Assembly (NCBI GenBank): GCA_014843695.1
Contig: CM026386.1
Coordinates: 15,280,362 to 15,344,361, forward strand
Length of the DNA: 64,000 bases
From: Archivesica marissinica
Taxonomy: Eukaryota > Mollusca > Bivalvia > Venerida > Vesicomyidae
Direction: 5' to 3'
Positions 1 through 8,306 of the stretch are shown here, piece after piece (position 1 is the first letter of the stretch; each line of letters opens with the position of its first letter). Under the pieces are notes generated by a model, which searched no databases, was not told the origin of the DNA, and was given only the letters and a program-made list of their open reading frames with translations. Made by a program: the position numbers and the translations under genes.

Positions 1-3000
1 ATGAGGTTCAATTTCATCAGTTAAATCCTTATAATTCATTAATATGAAATTATCATGATCAAACATATCAATACTACTGACCTCAATATTACTATCATTC
101 ATAATATCAAAAAACCTTGAGACTTTACTAATATATTCACAATGAGGCAATTTGTTATTTTGAGCATTTTTGCCCCATATACAATTAAGCATAGTTTTTG
201 CAAATGCTCGTTTACCAGGGTTATATTCAATATTTTCAAGTACAATACCTTCTGCATTAAAATAATCAGTTTTAAACCTTTTTTCATCATCTTCATTTTT
301 AACCCAATTTGGGTAACCACTAGCCTCTTGTTTCATTTTTAAATACTTATCGATATATTGTTTATATACATCTGAACTCCAATTACTCCAATGCCATATT
401 TGATATGTTTCTAATATTTGATAACCTTTATCTAACGCTTTCTGTATTTCTACAGTTGTCCATGTACCGATCAATGCTCTTTGATTTTCTGTATGTTTGC
501 AATAATCATCTTCATTCTTAGCACATGTATAACATAGAGTAAATATCATTTTTTTATTACAATGTATTGGTAATACAGGCATCCATAATGTTTGAGGGGG
601 TAGTATTTTACATTTTATCAAACCCTGATAGTCACTAATATATTTTATATCAATTTGTTCCGGACTTAATATATTAGGATGTCCACGTGGATATTTTTTA
701 TATTTATTAACATATGGATATAATGAACATATATCAACATATTTTATTTGTTCATCATCTTTTATTTTATGATATAATTTTACAGCATTTGTTCTACCTC
801 CAAATAGAGCATCTCTAGGTTTAATAGGTTCTCTATATGGGTATAATACATTTATATTATTCTTATATTCACTATTGATATCCTTATAATTATCAAAATC
901 ACATTCCCATATATATATAATTTTATACCCTAATAATTTTAAATCGTTTAATAGTTTCTTCATGAAGCTGCCCCATTGTTTTTTTTGTATATGGGTTAAT
1001 ATATTTTCTATTTGGATAACACCTCTCACATCCATGATATAAACAACCCAGAAATTCATATATTATACCGTCACAATATCCATCTACATGATATTTACCT
1101 ATTTTTTTCTCACCTCCATTTAAGGCATGACACATTTCTTATTTAAATCAGTACTATAGGCCTGAAGCCATCTTATTCCTTTAATAGAATATTTTGTTTT
1201 GTTAGGATATCCACTATCAGATATGACCCCAAGACTATTTGTAGGCATATAATTTTTCTTCCATGCTTTATTACAATCTTGGGGTAATGTTATTGCTTCC
1301 CTAAAGGGGTTAATTTGATCACTATTTAAAAATTGTATTATAAATTCTCCACAGCCTCTTCTTAAAATATCAACATCTGAAATACAATACTTTTTCATTT
1401 CTGTTCTAAAATCAAAACATTCTTGATTATTTATTTTATCATCATACCATTTCATAAATATATCACGATTTTCAGGCTTCATACACCCTGGTTTATAATA
1501 GTCTAATGGTAAATATGGCCCAATATAGTTTTGATATTGACTAATATTAGCCCAAAAAGGAAACCAACCTTTAGCTAATTCTTTTAATCCAAATGTTTTT
1601 GGGAATGATGCTAAAGGCATTCCTATAAAATTTAAGGAATCTATTAATCTTATATTTTTATATTTTAATAACATAATATTATTCCCATTCATAATTAAAT
1701 CAGGTTTAATTGTACCATGTGTAATTAAATATCTTAAAACAAATTGTGTATCATACCCTCTTCCATTATGAGCTATTACTGTTGAATAATTATGAATAGG
1801 ACTAAATAACCATTTACAGAATTCTTGTAATGTATTTTCACCTTCAAATATCATTTGTTTTTCACCTTCAATATTATTACAATGGTCACAATATTCGGAA
1901 ACTGATTTACAAATACATTTGTCACATGCCCGTTGAGCTACACAATAATTTGGTTTATGTTCCCCATCATCAAATTGACATTCAAAGTCATAAAATATAT
2001 AGGGTACTATTTTAGGTCCTTGTTTTAATGGTTCAGATACATATATCGGTATATAACAATCATGGTCCAAGGGTACTATTAATTTACAATATTTACATTT
2101 CTTAAACCCTGGACATATATGATTTTTTTTACTTTCTATTAATAGAGTATCACATTTTTTACATAACTGTACAGACGAACATATATTTTTCTTATGTTTT
2201 CCTTTAATGGTTTTATGATTTTCATAACATGATATACTAACAAACCACCGGCTACAAATATTACAATGAATACTTTCTTTTTTTTCACATAATTCATGCG
2301 AATAACATTTACATATATTATTACATTTATGGTGTTCTTTATTACTATAACCTACATCACAATATTCACAAAAATAACTATAACCAAAAAAACCTCTGAT
2401 TGAGATAATACTATCATAATGATTATCATGATAATATAAATGTATAACTTTACTATTATCAGTCATTCTATATGGTTCAAATAAATGTTCCCCTTTTCCA
2501 TGTTGTTGGTGTATTTTAATAATATATTCCGGATATATTTCATTTTGTATTATTTTATATTCTTCAATACCACATTTCTGGTTTATGTCTATACCAACTT
2601 TATTTAATAATTTTTCTGCTTCTTGTTTTTGAAGAGGGTTGTCTGTGCTTCTAATTTTCCTCTATTTTTTTTTCCATTCATCACTTTTATCAGTATTTAA
2701 TTTACACATACATACAACAATAGATCTAGCTAAACACATACTATCCTCACTATTTTCAATTTTAATAATGCTACGTTTTATATTTATCATATTATCAATG
2801 CTTTTTTCACTACCATGATGCATTGTTTTTCTACTACCTCCAATAGGCAATGATGTATGAGTAAATTCAACTCTCAAACCATTATCATGTATTTTAAATT
2901 CTTTATTACTTTGACCTACTCTTTCGATTTCATTCAATAATGTTGTTCCTGATATATTTTCAGCATCATTAAATGGTATATGAATACCAAATTCTAATGT

Positions 3001-3321
3001 AGGATGTGTAATAGAAAATCTAATTTTATCATTTGGTTGTACGTTTGATTTTTCTTTTATTTGGGTTACTAAATTGTTAAATAATTCATCAGTAAAGTCA
3101 AATGGTTTATCATATTGGTTAAAGGTCAAATCATATACTTTACTCTGAGATCTATATTTTCTCGATTTTCTACTTTGCAATTCATTAATTTTATAATATT
3201 TATCATTAGTGTATAATATTTTATTTGACGATTCTTCATTTGAAGATTCATTTGAAGAATCTTCATTTGAAGATTCATCACTACTAGAAGAATCTGAATA
3301 TTCTACTAATTTTGTAGCCAT
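1..3321 (-). pseudogene. Protein-primed family B DNA polymerase (Polinton/adintovirus type), broken and truncated by the window edge
   Basis: This would replicate a linear viral or transposon genome from a terminal-protein primer. From the Met at 3321 the frame begins with a Ser/Asp/Glu-rich acidic stretch, then a segment with CLARSIVV (about residues 190-210). A Cys-rich region follows (about 2,080-2,370). The exonuclease motifs come in order: YDFEC (near 1,980), HNGRGYD (near 1,760) and YCISDVDIL (near 1,375). Next is the YEFLGCLYHGC endonuclease-like insert (near 1,050) found in Polinton, adintovirus and bidnavirus polymerases, then motif A DICSLYPY (near 725) and motif B with NCIWGK (near 175). 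Motif C is not reached before position 1. Three lesions are visible: an in-frame TAG at 2662-2664 right after a 9-A run, a one-base frame change near 1,125-1,135, and another near 925-960. Family and order are certain from the motifs. Whether the lesions are real or assembly errors is open. Confidence 0.9.
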
Positions 3322-3501
3322 TATTATATGACTGATTTGTTATTTTGATTTTTATTCTTATATACACTCTTTTGAGCTATTAATAAACATTATCTATTTA
3401 TATATCAATTATCTAAATATAGCTACATCAGTTTACTATAAATATAGGTTATTTCATAGACATTATTTATTCACTACTTTGGCAATCATTCAGTAACAAT
3501 C
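3322..3501. promoter_or_regulatory. Divergent intergenic region between polymerase and zinc-knuckle gene
   Basis: This AT-rich 180-bp gap separates the minus-strand polymerase start from the plus-strand zinc-knuckle start, so it must hold both promoters. It lacks the GTAGGTCAATCC motif seen before other genes of the island, which suggests a different expression class. No exact TATA element was assigned. Confidence 0.5.
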
Positions 3502-4086
3502 ATGAGTATGCAGCAACAATTAAATGAAATGAGTTTGAAGTTAAATGAATTATGGTATAAAGCATATGGAAATGAACAGGGACAGAAAAACATTTATTGT
3601 TATATTTGTAAGAAAAAAGGACACTATGCGAATGAATGTATCAACAAAACACAACCGACCAAGTTTATAAATAATATAACTTGTTATAAATGTAACAAAC
3701 CGGGGCATTATGCTACTACATGCCCTGACAAATATACATTGAAAAAGGAGAATACTATTTATCCAACCTATGATAAACCTGAAGCGAGCGAGTTTGAGGT
3801 CACCAACCAAACAGAAATTGCACCACAAACCAACACCAATGCCGATAAAATATGGGATGTAGAGGACATCATGGATGTAGAAATGGATTCCGGTATTTCA
3901 CCTGGAGTCCCATTTAAAGGTGAGCTGCAGAATATGACTTGTTCGACTCCAAAACCAAAAAGGACCCTAATGGACACCATAGATGAATGTGAGGAACCAT
4001 TGAAAAAGAGGCCACGAGTAGAAGATACCACAAAGGAGAGGGCTCCATTGAAGGCATTTCGTAAGAAAAGACTATTGAATCTATAA
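3502..4086 (+). CDS. Two-zinc-knuckle (CCHC) nucleic-acid-binding protein, 194 aa
   Basis: Two retroviral-type zinc knuckles, C-x2-C-x4-H-x4-C, are visible near residues 32-45 (CYICKKKGHYANEC) and 61-74 (CYKCNKPGHYATTC). Such knuckles bind single-stranded nucleic acid. The middle is acidic (WDVEDIMDVEMD). The C-terminal third is rich in Lys/Arg, with KKRPR as a possible nuclear localisation signal, and ends in RKKRLLNL. The Met at 3502 is the first in the frame, with MSMQQQ just after an A-rich leader. The gene is divergent from the polymerase and shares its promoter gap, so a role in replication or nucleic-acid packaging is likely but inferred. The frame is intact, unlike its neighbour. I know no specific family name. 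Confidence 0.75.
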   Translation: MSMQQQLNEMSLKLNELWYKAYGNEQGQKNIYCYICKKKGHYANECINKTQPTKFINNITCYKCNKPGHYATTCPDKYTLKKENTIYPTYDKPEASEFEVTNQTEIAPQTNTNADKIWDVEDIMDVEMDSGISPGVPFKGELQNMTCSTPKPKRTLMDTIDECEEPLKKRPRVEDTTKERAPLKAFRKKRLLNL

Positions 4087-4349
4087 GATGATTGTATGGC
4101 ATTACAGTGTTTTAAAAATTATGTTATTAAAATGACACTAATAGATATGGTATAAAATTGACATCGAAATACCTATAAATAGAGTTAACTTTATAACACT
4201 CATTGTATTGGATGTACATATTATTATTTGTATAACCTGTATTAGTTATGTATTGTGGTTATTTCAATTTATATTTTGATGTTGTGATTGTAATATAATA
4301 AAATAATACTTTGACAAAATCTAAGAGGTTTTTATTTCATTTTATTATG
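4087..4349. other. AT-rich intergenic region, no gene seen
   Basis: This stretch lies between the convergent ends of the zinc-knuckle gene and the minus-strand gene to the right. It contains TATAAATAG near 4,171 and a poly-A-signal-like AATAAA run near 4,300. No ORF of note was seen. Confidence 0.5.
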
Positions 4350-4365
4350 GGCCCTGAAAAGGGCC
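4350..4365 (-). terminator. 3' hairpin, GGCCCT-TTTC-AGGGCC in sense
   Basis: A perfect 6-bp stem with a 4-nt loop lies 20 nt past the stop codon of the minus-strand gene at 4385. Read in the sense of that gene it matches the hairpins after other genes of the island. It is probably a transcript 3'-end or processing signal. Confidence 0.65.
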
Positions 4366-4384
4366 GTTGATATATAGTTTAAAA

Positions 4385-4772
4385 CTATTCACCGCAATGT
4401 TTACCACGACATGTAGGACAATATGCCCCACTTGTAACCTTACTACGACAGTAAGTACCGCCCATCAATCGTCCATTGCCTTCCGTTAAGGTGAACAATG
4501 GTTCGTCATCATTGTTCCAATTGTCAGGTTCTGTTACAAAGTTAGAACTCTGAGGTGGTTGTTCTGTTTGCGCCAAGTTTTCGGATTCAGCTCCAGGAAT
4601 CGAAGGTCGAATGGTCGATATTATAGCCGCTAAATGGTTATAATTATACTCATAGAGCCTAATTGTAGCCTCCAACTGTCCCAGTTGATTTCTATGGTCT
4701 TCTATAACTTCACCAAGTTTTTTTGTACTGCGCCATAACACCCTGGATCTGAACATCATTAAGAGCTGTCAT
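4385..4772 (-). pseudogene. Small coiled-coil protein with Cys-rich C-terminus, probably frameshifted near its start
   Basis: The open frame starting at 4759 gives 124 aa. It has a helical stretch (QLEATIRLYEYNYNHLAAII), a Ser/Pro/Gln-rich middle and a Cys cluster at the end (YCPTCRGKHC). The ATG at 4770-4772 sits in the context TCACGATG, which is shared with the starts at 7726 and 6173. It lies 61 nt from the GTAGGTCAATCC motif, so I take it as the original start. The two frames switch at a 7-T run near 4,718-4,724 (A7 in sense). A one-base insertion there would explain the break. The 3' hairpin follows directly. Function is unknown. The coil plus terminal Cys pattern resembles the 6287-7078 protein, which hints at a small family. 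Confidence 0.55.
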
Positions 4773-4779
4773 CGTGAGA

Positions 4780-4925
4780 TAATCAATAATGAATAAAAAC
4801 ATAAACAAACACGCCATATATAACAGAGGTATTGGATTGACCTACACGCTATAAATAGATTCTATATAACATAGTATTGGTTTTTTTGACCCACTACATA
4901 TTATACGTTATATATAGATTTTTTT
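4780..4925 (-). repeat. Promoter block, left arm of an inverted repeat
   Basis: About 145 bp here are almost identical to the reverse complement of 7575-7735. Shared landmarks are ATATATGGCGTGTTTG, GTAGGTCAATCC, CTATTTATAG and CCAATACTATGTTATATAG. Each arm ends at the ATG of an outward-reading gene (4772 and 7726), so the arm is a duplicated promoter plus leader. A third, direct copy of its distal part lies at 5384-5470. Confidence 0.8.
4834..4845 (-). promoter_or_regulatory. GTAGGTCAATCC upstream motif
   Basis: On the minus strand this reads GTAGGTCAATCC, 61 nt before the ATG at 4772. The same 12-mer occurs before the genes starting at 5332, 6287 and 7726, always in the sense of the gene. 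Confidence 0.6.
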
Positions 4926-4959
4926 ATATACTCTAGATAATATTTTAATACAAGTATAT

Positions 4960-5067
4960 GTTTGGGGTAGGACTAGATATTTTGACAAATTTGAGAGATA
5001 TTTCTTATCGAGAAATATGTATTGGTCCTGAAAAGGACCGTTTTATATGCAGCCCTAAAAAGGGCTG
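4960..5067 (-). terminator. Block of three hairpins at a 3' end
   Basis: Three inverted repeats lie in a row. The first is ATATTTCT-TATCG-AGAAATAT (near 4,999-5,019). The second, 5024-5039, is GGTCCT-TTTC-AGGACC in minus sense. The third, 5050-5067, is CAGCCCT-TTTT-AGGGCTG. They follow the minus-strand reading frame ending at 5087. The whole block recurs in inverse order at 7127-7200. Confidence 0.7.
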
Positions 5068-5086
5068 TTTTTATCTAAGTTTTTAT

Positions 5087-5332
5087 TTATAAAAACTCTG
5101 ATAAATCCGGGTATATATTCACCAATTTAACCATATATACTTGATTTCTCGGCCAGATAACATCACGTTTAAGGAAGAATTGTTCCAGGTCGTATCGACG
5201 TTGTTCCTTGTACTCCGTATATTAATTTATGTTGTTATCGCATACCTCCGATTGTTCATGTATTATTTTCCGATAATTTCTTATCTTCTTATAGATTCCT
5301 CTAACCACACGCAGTAATCGTCTTCCAATCAT
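5087..5332 (-). pseudogene. Small basic protein, unrecognised, with one in-frame stop
   Basis: A minus-strand frame of 82 codons runs from ATG at 5332 to TAA at 5087-5089, interrupted only by a TAA at 5222-5224. The first half is rich in Arg, Lys and Tyr (RVVRGIYKKIRNYRK); the second half contains FFLKRDVIWP. The frame has the full island grammar: GTAGGTCAATCC 55 nt upstream (5388-5399) and the hairpin block 20 nt past its end. That context is the main support for its having been a gene. The frame is also open upstream of the Met into the repeat, so the start is not certain. No family was recognised. Confidence 0.45.
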
Positions 5333-5387
5333 TTTTGATAACTGATAAACATTTTCATATTGAACAGATAATTTATAGCGGAATATT

Positions 5388-5399
5388 GGATTGACCTAC
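5388..5399 (-). promoter_or_regulatory. GTAGGTCAATCC upstream motif
   Basis: Minus-strand copy of the shared 12-mer, 55 nt before the ATG at 5332, followed in the distal direction by CTATTTATAG. Confidence 0.6.
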
Positions 5400-5556
5400 T
5401 AGCTATAAATAGATTCTATATAACATAGTATCGGTTTTTTGACCTACTACATATTATACGTTATATATAGATTTTTTATACACTCTAACTAATATTTTAA
5501 TACAAGTATATGTTTGGGGTAGGACTAGATATTTTGACAAATTTGAGAGATATTTC

Positions 5557-5787
5557 TTATCGAGAAATATGTATTGGTCCTGAAAAGGACCGTTTTTTCA
5601 AAATATGTTTATTTAATAAACATATTTTTCCCGTAGTTCCCTTGACCATCATATAATGGTTTCTTCGTCTGGGTTGTGTGTGTTGTGTGTTCCTCTTTCT
5701 TCTTATCTTTCTTCTCATCTTTTCTATCTTCTTTCTTATGATACGGCTCTTTTCTTTTCTTGTGACTCTGTCTGTGTTTTTCTTCAT
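5557..5787 (-). CDS. Very basic 76-aa ORF overlapping the end of its upstream neighbour
   Basis: The frame starts with an ATG that overlaps the TGA of the preceding minus-strand ORF as ATGA. The first 40 residues are dominated by Arg and Lys (KKIEKMRRKIRRKRN), as expected for a nucleic-acid-binding tail. The last residues are read across the 3' hairpin at 5576-5591, which is unusual. The functional product may instead be the basic C-terminus of the upstream ORF, joined before a one-base lesion or by frameshifting. No family was recognised. Confidence 0.4.
   Translation of the reverse strand: MKKNTDRVTRKEKSRIIRKKIEKMRRKIRRKRNTQHTQPRRRNHYMMVKGTTGKICLLNKHILKKRSFSGPIHISR
5576..5591 (-). terminator. 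3' hairpin, GGTCCT-TTTC-AGGACC in sense
   Basis: Perfect 6-bp stem with a 4-nt loop, identical to the hairpins at 5024-5039, 7154-7169 and 8003-8018. It closes the minus-strand pair 5557-6173. Confidence 0.65.
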
Positions 5788-6173
5788 CTATACAGCATGT
5801 CTCTCTCTATCTGCACTGGTTTTGTGCTTATGCATACTATTGGGATCTCAAGCGGTTTACATGAGAAATTTAGCTGTATTTCGGCAGGCTTCATTATCGG
5901 GTCCTCAGGAGTCTTTGTAGTTTTATTTTGAGCTATCTTCTCAATATTATTAGCGATTGTAGCCAAATTAATATTCATCCTTTGTAGTTCCCCATATATA
6001 CCAAAGAGTACTTTGGTTTTCATCTGAACCTCTTCTTTATTTTGCACAGGTATTTGTTGTGGTGTAGTCTGTGTTGGTTGATACACCATTGCTGGGGGTT
6101 GCTGATAATATGGATCTGAAGGGAGTCCAGTATTATTCATCGCTGTAGATAACAAATCTTGTAGGTCATTCAT
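5784..6173 (-). CDS. 129-aa Gln/Pro-rich protein with a helical segment, unrecognised
   Basis: The ATG at 6173 lies in the context TTCACGATG, close to the TCACRATG of the genes at 4772 and 7726. The N-terminal 50 residues are rich in Pro, Gln and Tyr (YYQQPPAMVYQPTQ). Residues about 50-85 form a likely amphipathic helix (GELQRMNINLATIANNIEKI). The C-terminus then runs into a basic ORF through an ATGA overlap. Its upstream region, up to 6286, is shared with the plus-strand gene at 6287 and must be bidirectional. A virion or DNA-binding role is only a guess from composition. Confidence 0.6.
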   Translation of the reverse strand: MNDLQDLLSTAMNNTGLPSDPYYQQPPAMVYQPTQTTPQQIPVQNKEEVQMKTKVLFGIYGELQRMNINLATIANNIEKIAQNKTTKTPEDPIMKPAEIQLNFSCKPLEIPIVCISTKPVQIERDMLYR

Positions 6174-6225
6174 CGTGAATAAGAGTGTAACCTATTTTTC
6201 AATATTGGCTTTTTATACTAGTAAA

Positions 6226-6237
6226 GTAGGTCAATCC
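6226..6237 (+). promoter_or_regulatory. GTAGGTCAATCC upstream motif
   Basis: Plus-strand copy of the shared 12-mer, 49 nt before the ATG at 6287, inside the 113-bp divergent gap. TTTTTATACTAG lies just upstream. Confidence 0.6.
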
Positions 6238-6286
6238 GATGTAATAATAACATACACTATACTTTTACAAAACAGTTATTTTTAGC

Positions 6287-7078
6287 ATGGAGGTCAACCC
6301 TAAAATTTCCTATAAAATGATGCGCACGGTATTGATTTTACCATTACTGTTATTTTGCCATACAGTGAAACTTACCGTCATGTCGAATTTGTACATAGCT
6401 GATATTATCAGACGTATGAGGGTACTTGAGGCGATACAGCGTTATGAAGAACAGCTATATCTGGTGACATCGGATCTATTGAGGGCTGAGGCAACCGAAT
6501 TGGCCTCTAGAAGAAGAGCTTCAAGACAGGCAAGACACTCATTAAGGAACATTAACGAGTTGAGTTATAGACCATACCAACCGACAGGAAGAAGACCGAG
6601 ATCACCACAATATCCTCCACCGGCTGAAGTACCTCAGGAACAGACTCCAAGATCTCCAGTTACAAGAAGCTCTCCGGAATCTCCAGAACCTGAGACAACT
6701 CTACCTACAGAGTCGGTTTCAAGATCTCCGATACCACAATCACCTCAACACCACACACAGGTTGCAGAGATAGACACAAGACCAGGGTATTCTACCCCGA
6801 TAAAGTCGGAGAGTTCAGCGCGATACTTCGGGATCGAGCCTGAAATGCCTGTAGCTACGGAGACTGCCATACGATACTTCGGTATGCCGGCCCCAAGGAC
6901 GGCTACACAACAAACTCAAATGAGAGGGTTTTCCAGGATCGGCGGACCTTCAGATGCTAGGGTTGAACTTCAACCTGCAGGGTGTACCTGTGACTCTTGC
7001 CAACCAGACAGTATGGTATCGGCGTGTATGTGTGACGCTGGAGAAGTGGACACTGCATCATGTCCGGAATTGTACTAA
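6287..7078 (+). CDS. 263-aa Pro/Ser/Arg-rich protein with N-terminal helix and Cys-rich C-terminus
   Basis: No known family was recognised. From the first Met there is a short hydrophobic segment (VLILPLLLFCHTV), then MSNLYIADII at 6380, an alternative start. A long helical, coiled-coil-like region (IRRMRVLEAIQRYEEQLYLV) leads into Arg-rich SRRRASRQAR. The middle has many proline-directed phosphorylation-type sites (RSP, SPE, SPQ). RYFGIEP and RYFGMPAP form a short internal repeat, and the end carries a Cys cluster (CTCDSCQPD, ACMCDAG). The start at 6287 is preferred because it keeps the 49-nt spacing to the upstream motif. The frame is intact. Hairpins follow at 7101 and 7154. A structural or packaging protein is one possibility. 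Confidence 0.65.
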   Translation: MEVNPKISYKMMRTVLILPLLLFCHTVKLTVMSNLYIADIIRRMRVLEAIQRYEEQLYLVTSDLLRAEATELASRRRASRQARHSLRNINELSYRPYQPTGRRPRSPQYPPPAEVPQEQTPRSPVTRSSPESPEPETTLPTESVSRSPIPQSPQHHTQVAEIDTRPGYSTPIKSESSARYFGIEPEMPVATETAIRYFGMPAPRTATQQTQMRGFSRIGGPSDARVELQPAGCTCDSCQPDSMVSACMCDAGEVDTASCPELY

Positions 7079-7100
7079 TTTTTTAGTATAAACGTAAAAC

Positions 7101-7169
7101 GGCCCTTTTCAGGGTCAAATATAAATAGCCCTTTTTAGGGCTGCATATAAAACGGTCCTTTTCAGGACC
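7101..7169 (+). terminator. Three 3' hairpins in sense orientation
   Basis: The first, 7101-7116, reads GGCCCT-TTTC-AGGGTC. The second, 7127-7142, reads AGCCCT-TTTT-AGGGCT. The third, 7154-7169, reads GGTCCT-TTTC-AGGACC, with ATATTTCTCGATAAGAAAATAT right after. They start 22 nt past the stop at 7078. The 7127-7200 part is the inverse of the 4960-5067 block. Confidence 0.7.
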
Positions 7170-7284
7170 AATACATATTTCTCGATAAGAAAATATCTCT
7201 CATGTTTTGTCAAATATCTAGTCCATTCACAACATATATAACATTACACCAGCATAGTTCATATTTTATACTTAGCAAAACAAT

Positions 7285-7557
7285 ATGGCTATACATTTTA
7301 AAGATATAGCAGGGGAATTTTATGCATCAAAGTTTAATCATACTATTATATTAGAAGGTGATTGTCAATGTTGTGGTGCTAGTATTTGTTTTGATAGTGA
7401 ATCAGATATCTGGGAAAAACTGTTAGGTTATTGTTGTCATTGGTGCGGTAAAGAAACATATTACTGTAAGCTATGTTATGAACATAACAATTTCTTATTT
7501 ATGCATGGATTATGTTTATTTTGTTTTAATGGATTATTTAAATGTAGGTTTCCGTAG
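7285..7557 (+). CDS. 90-aa Cys-rich, probable zinc-binding protein
   Basis: The protein has several paired cysteines: CQCC near residue 28, CCHWCG near 52, CKLC near 63 and CLFC near 78. This pattern fits a double zinc-ribbon or small RING-like fold, so structural zinc binding is inferred. The rest is rich in Phe and Tyr. It begins at ATG 7285 after an AT-rich leader and has neither the GTAGGTCAATCC motif nor a hairpin of its own immediately past 7557. It sits between the two halves of the right copy of the promoter/terminator block, as if inserted there. No family was recognised. Confidence 0.6.
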   Translation: MAIHFKDIAGEFYASKFNHTIILEGDCQCCGASICFDSESDIWEKLLGYCCHWCGKETYYCKLCYEHNNFLFMHGLCLFCFNGLFKCRFP

Positions 7558-7574
7558 CGCTATACATTAGACAT

Positions 7575-7735
7575 GTTACACTATATATAATGTATAATAT
7601 GTAGTGGGTCAAAAAAACCAATACTATGTTATATAGAATCTATTTATAGCGTGTAGGTCAATCCAATACCTCTGTTATATATGGCGTGTTTGTTTATGTT
7701 TTTATTCATTATTGATTATCTCACAATGTCAAGCT
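7575..7735 (+). repeat. Promoter block, right arm of the inverted repeat
   Basis: Near-identical inverse copy of 4780-4925. It carries CTATTTATAG, GTAGGTCAATCC (7653-7664), ATATATGGCGTG and the leader up to the ATG at 7726. Because both arms keep an ATG 45 nt upstream in frame (7681 and 4817), a shared hydrophobic leader beginning MACLFMFLF is formally possible. Confidence 0.8.
7653..7664 (+). promoter_or_regulatory. GTAGGTCAATCC upstream motif
   Basis: Plus-strand copy of the shared 12-mer, 61 nt before the ATG at 7726, the same distance as in the left arm. Confidence 0.6.
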
Positions 7736-7980
7736 TAATAGATTATTTGAATGATCCTATGCTAGGAAGGCGGTGGAGCCATATCGTGGAGCTGATTATG
7801 AAGCCAGTTATTACATCAACAACACCAGCTCCAGAAACTAATGATGACTACCTCAGACGAATGATGAGTTATGTACCGGTTTATGGAGGGCTTACGCCGG
7901 TGGATTATTGTGGAGATTCTATCTCGAACTCAATATTTCCTCCGGAGATTATAGACCCTGAGAACAATACCTTAACATGA
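7726..7980 (+). CDS. 84-aa ORF, unrecognised
   Basis: The frame opens at 7681, but the ATG at 7726 is preferred. It has the TCACRATG context shared by three genes, and it keeps the motif-to-ATG distance of 49-61 nt. The protein starts MSSLIDYLND, has a short helical N-terminus, a Thr/Pro stretch (TSTTPAPETN) and an acidic C-terminus. If 7681 were used, a 15-residue hydrophobic leader would be added. The hairpin GGTCCT-TTTC-AGGACC follows 22 nt past the stop. Function is unknown. Confidence 0.5.
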   Translation: MSSLIDYLNDPMLGRRWSHIVELIMKPVITSTTPAPETNDDYLRRMMSYVPVYGGLTPVDYCGDSISNSIFPPEIIDPENNTLT

Positions 7981-8002
7981 TATTGTTAGGAAGGCAAAAT
8001 AC

Positions 8003-8018
8003 GGTCCTTTTCAGGACC
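8003..8018 (+). terminator. 3' hairpin, GGTCCT-TTTC-AGGACC
   Basis: Perfect 6-bp stem with TTTC loop 22 nt past the stop at 7980. It is followed by a degenerate copy of the next hairpin and by CATATTTTGTCA, as after 7169. Confidence 0.65.
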
Positions 8019-8072
8019 ATTACACATATTCCGATAGGGGAACATCTCTCATATTTTGTCATATAATGTATA

Positions 8073-8306
8073 ATGATTATCTTGTCAAGAAGTACGCTCA
8101 ATATACCAGATACACCAGATACTATAAATGTAATTCAATTACATAGACATTTAAATATTATATTCATGGAACTATTAATAGACTGTTCTATTAATATAAC
8201 ACAGAACCTAAAGAGACAATATATAAGTCACAACAACTATAACATACTATCATTATTTTTTACTTATGATATCGTAGTAAGACATCAATATGAATTCACA
8301 TCATAG
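8073..8306 (+). CDS. 77-aa ORF running into the 16-bp satellite
   Basis: The frame starts with ATG 8073 and encodes an Ile/Asn/His-rich protein (LHRHLNIIFMELLIDCSINI). Its stop codon, TAG at 8304-8306, is supplied by the first unit of the 16-bp satellite, so the natural C-terminus may have been lost when the array formed. No family was recognised. Support is limited to length, AT-rich codon use like its neighbours, and position. Confidence 0.35.
   Translation: MIILSRSTLNIPDTPDTINVIQLHRHLNIIFMELLIDCSINITQNLKRQYISHNNYNILSLFFTYDIVVRHQYEFTS

Larger units (their letters stand above)
5384..5592 (-). repeat. Direct copy of the promoter/terminator block at 4830-5040
   Basis: About 205 bp match 4830-5040 in the same orientation with few differences. 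The copy contains the GTAGGTCAATCC motif at 5388-5399, the CTATTTATAG element, the AGAAATAT hairpin and the GGTCCT hairpin at 5576-5591. It therefore serves as promoter for the gene to its left and 3' end for the genes to its right. Confidence 0.8.

Noticed and set aside
923..1135. Separate 70-aa minus-strand gene
   Set aside because: Its content (VDGYCDG, YEFLGCLYHGC) is the endonuclease-like insert of the polymerase, split off by frame changes on both sides.
5656..5931. Plus-strand hydrophobic ORFs of 80-91 aa
   Set aside because: They are antisense to the basic minus-strand ORF 5557-5787 and the end of 5784-6173; hydrophobicity is the expected mirror of Arg/Lys codons.
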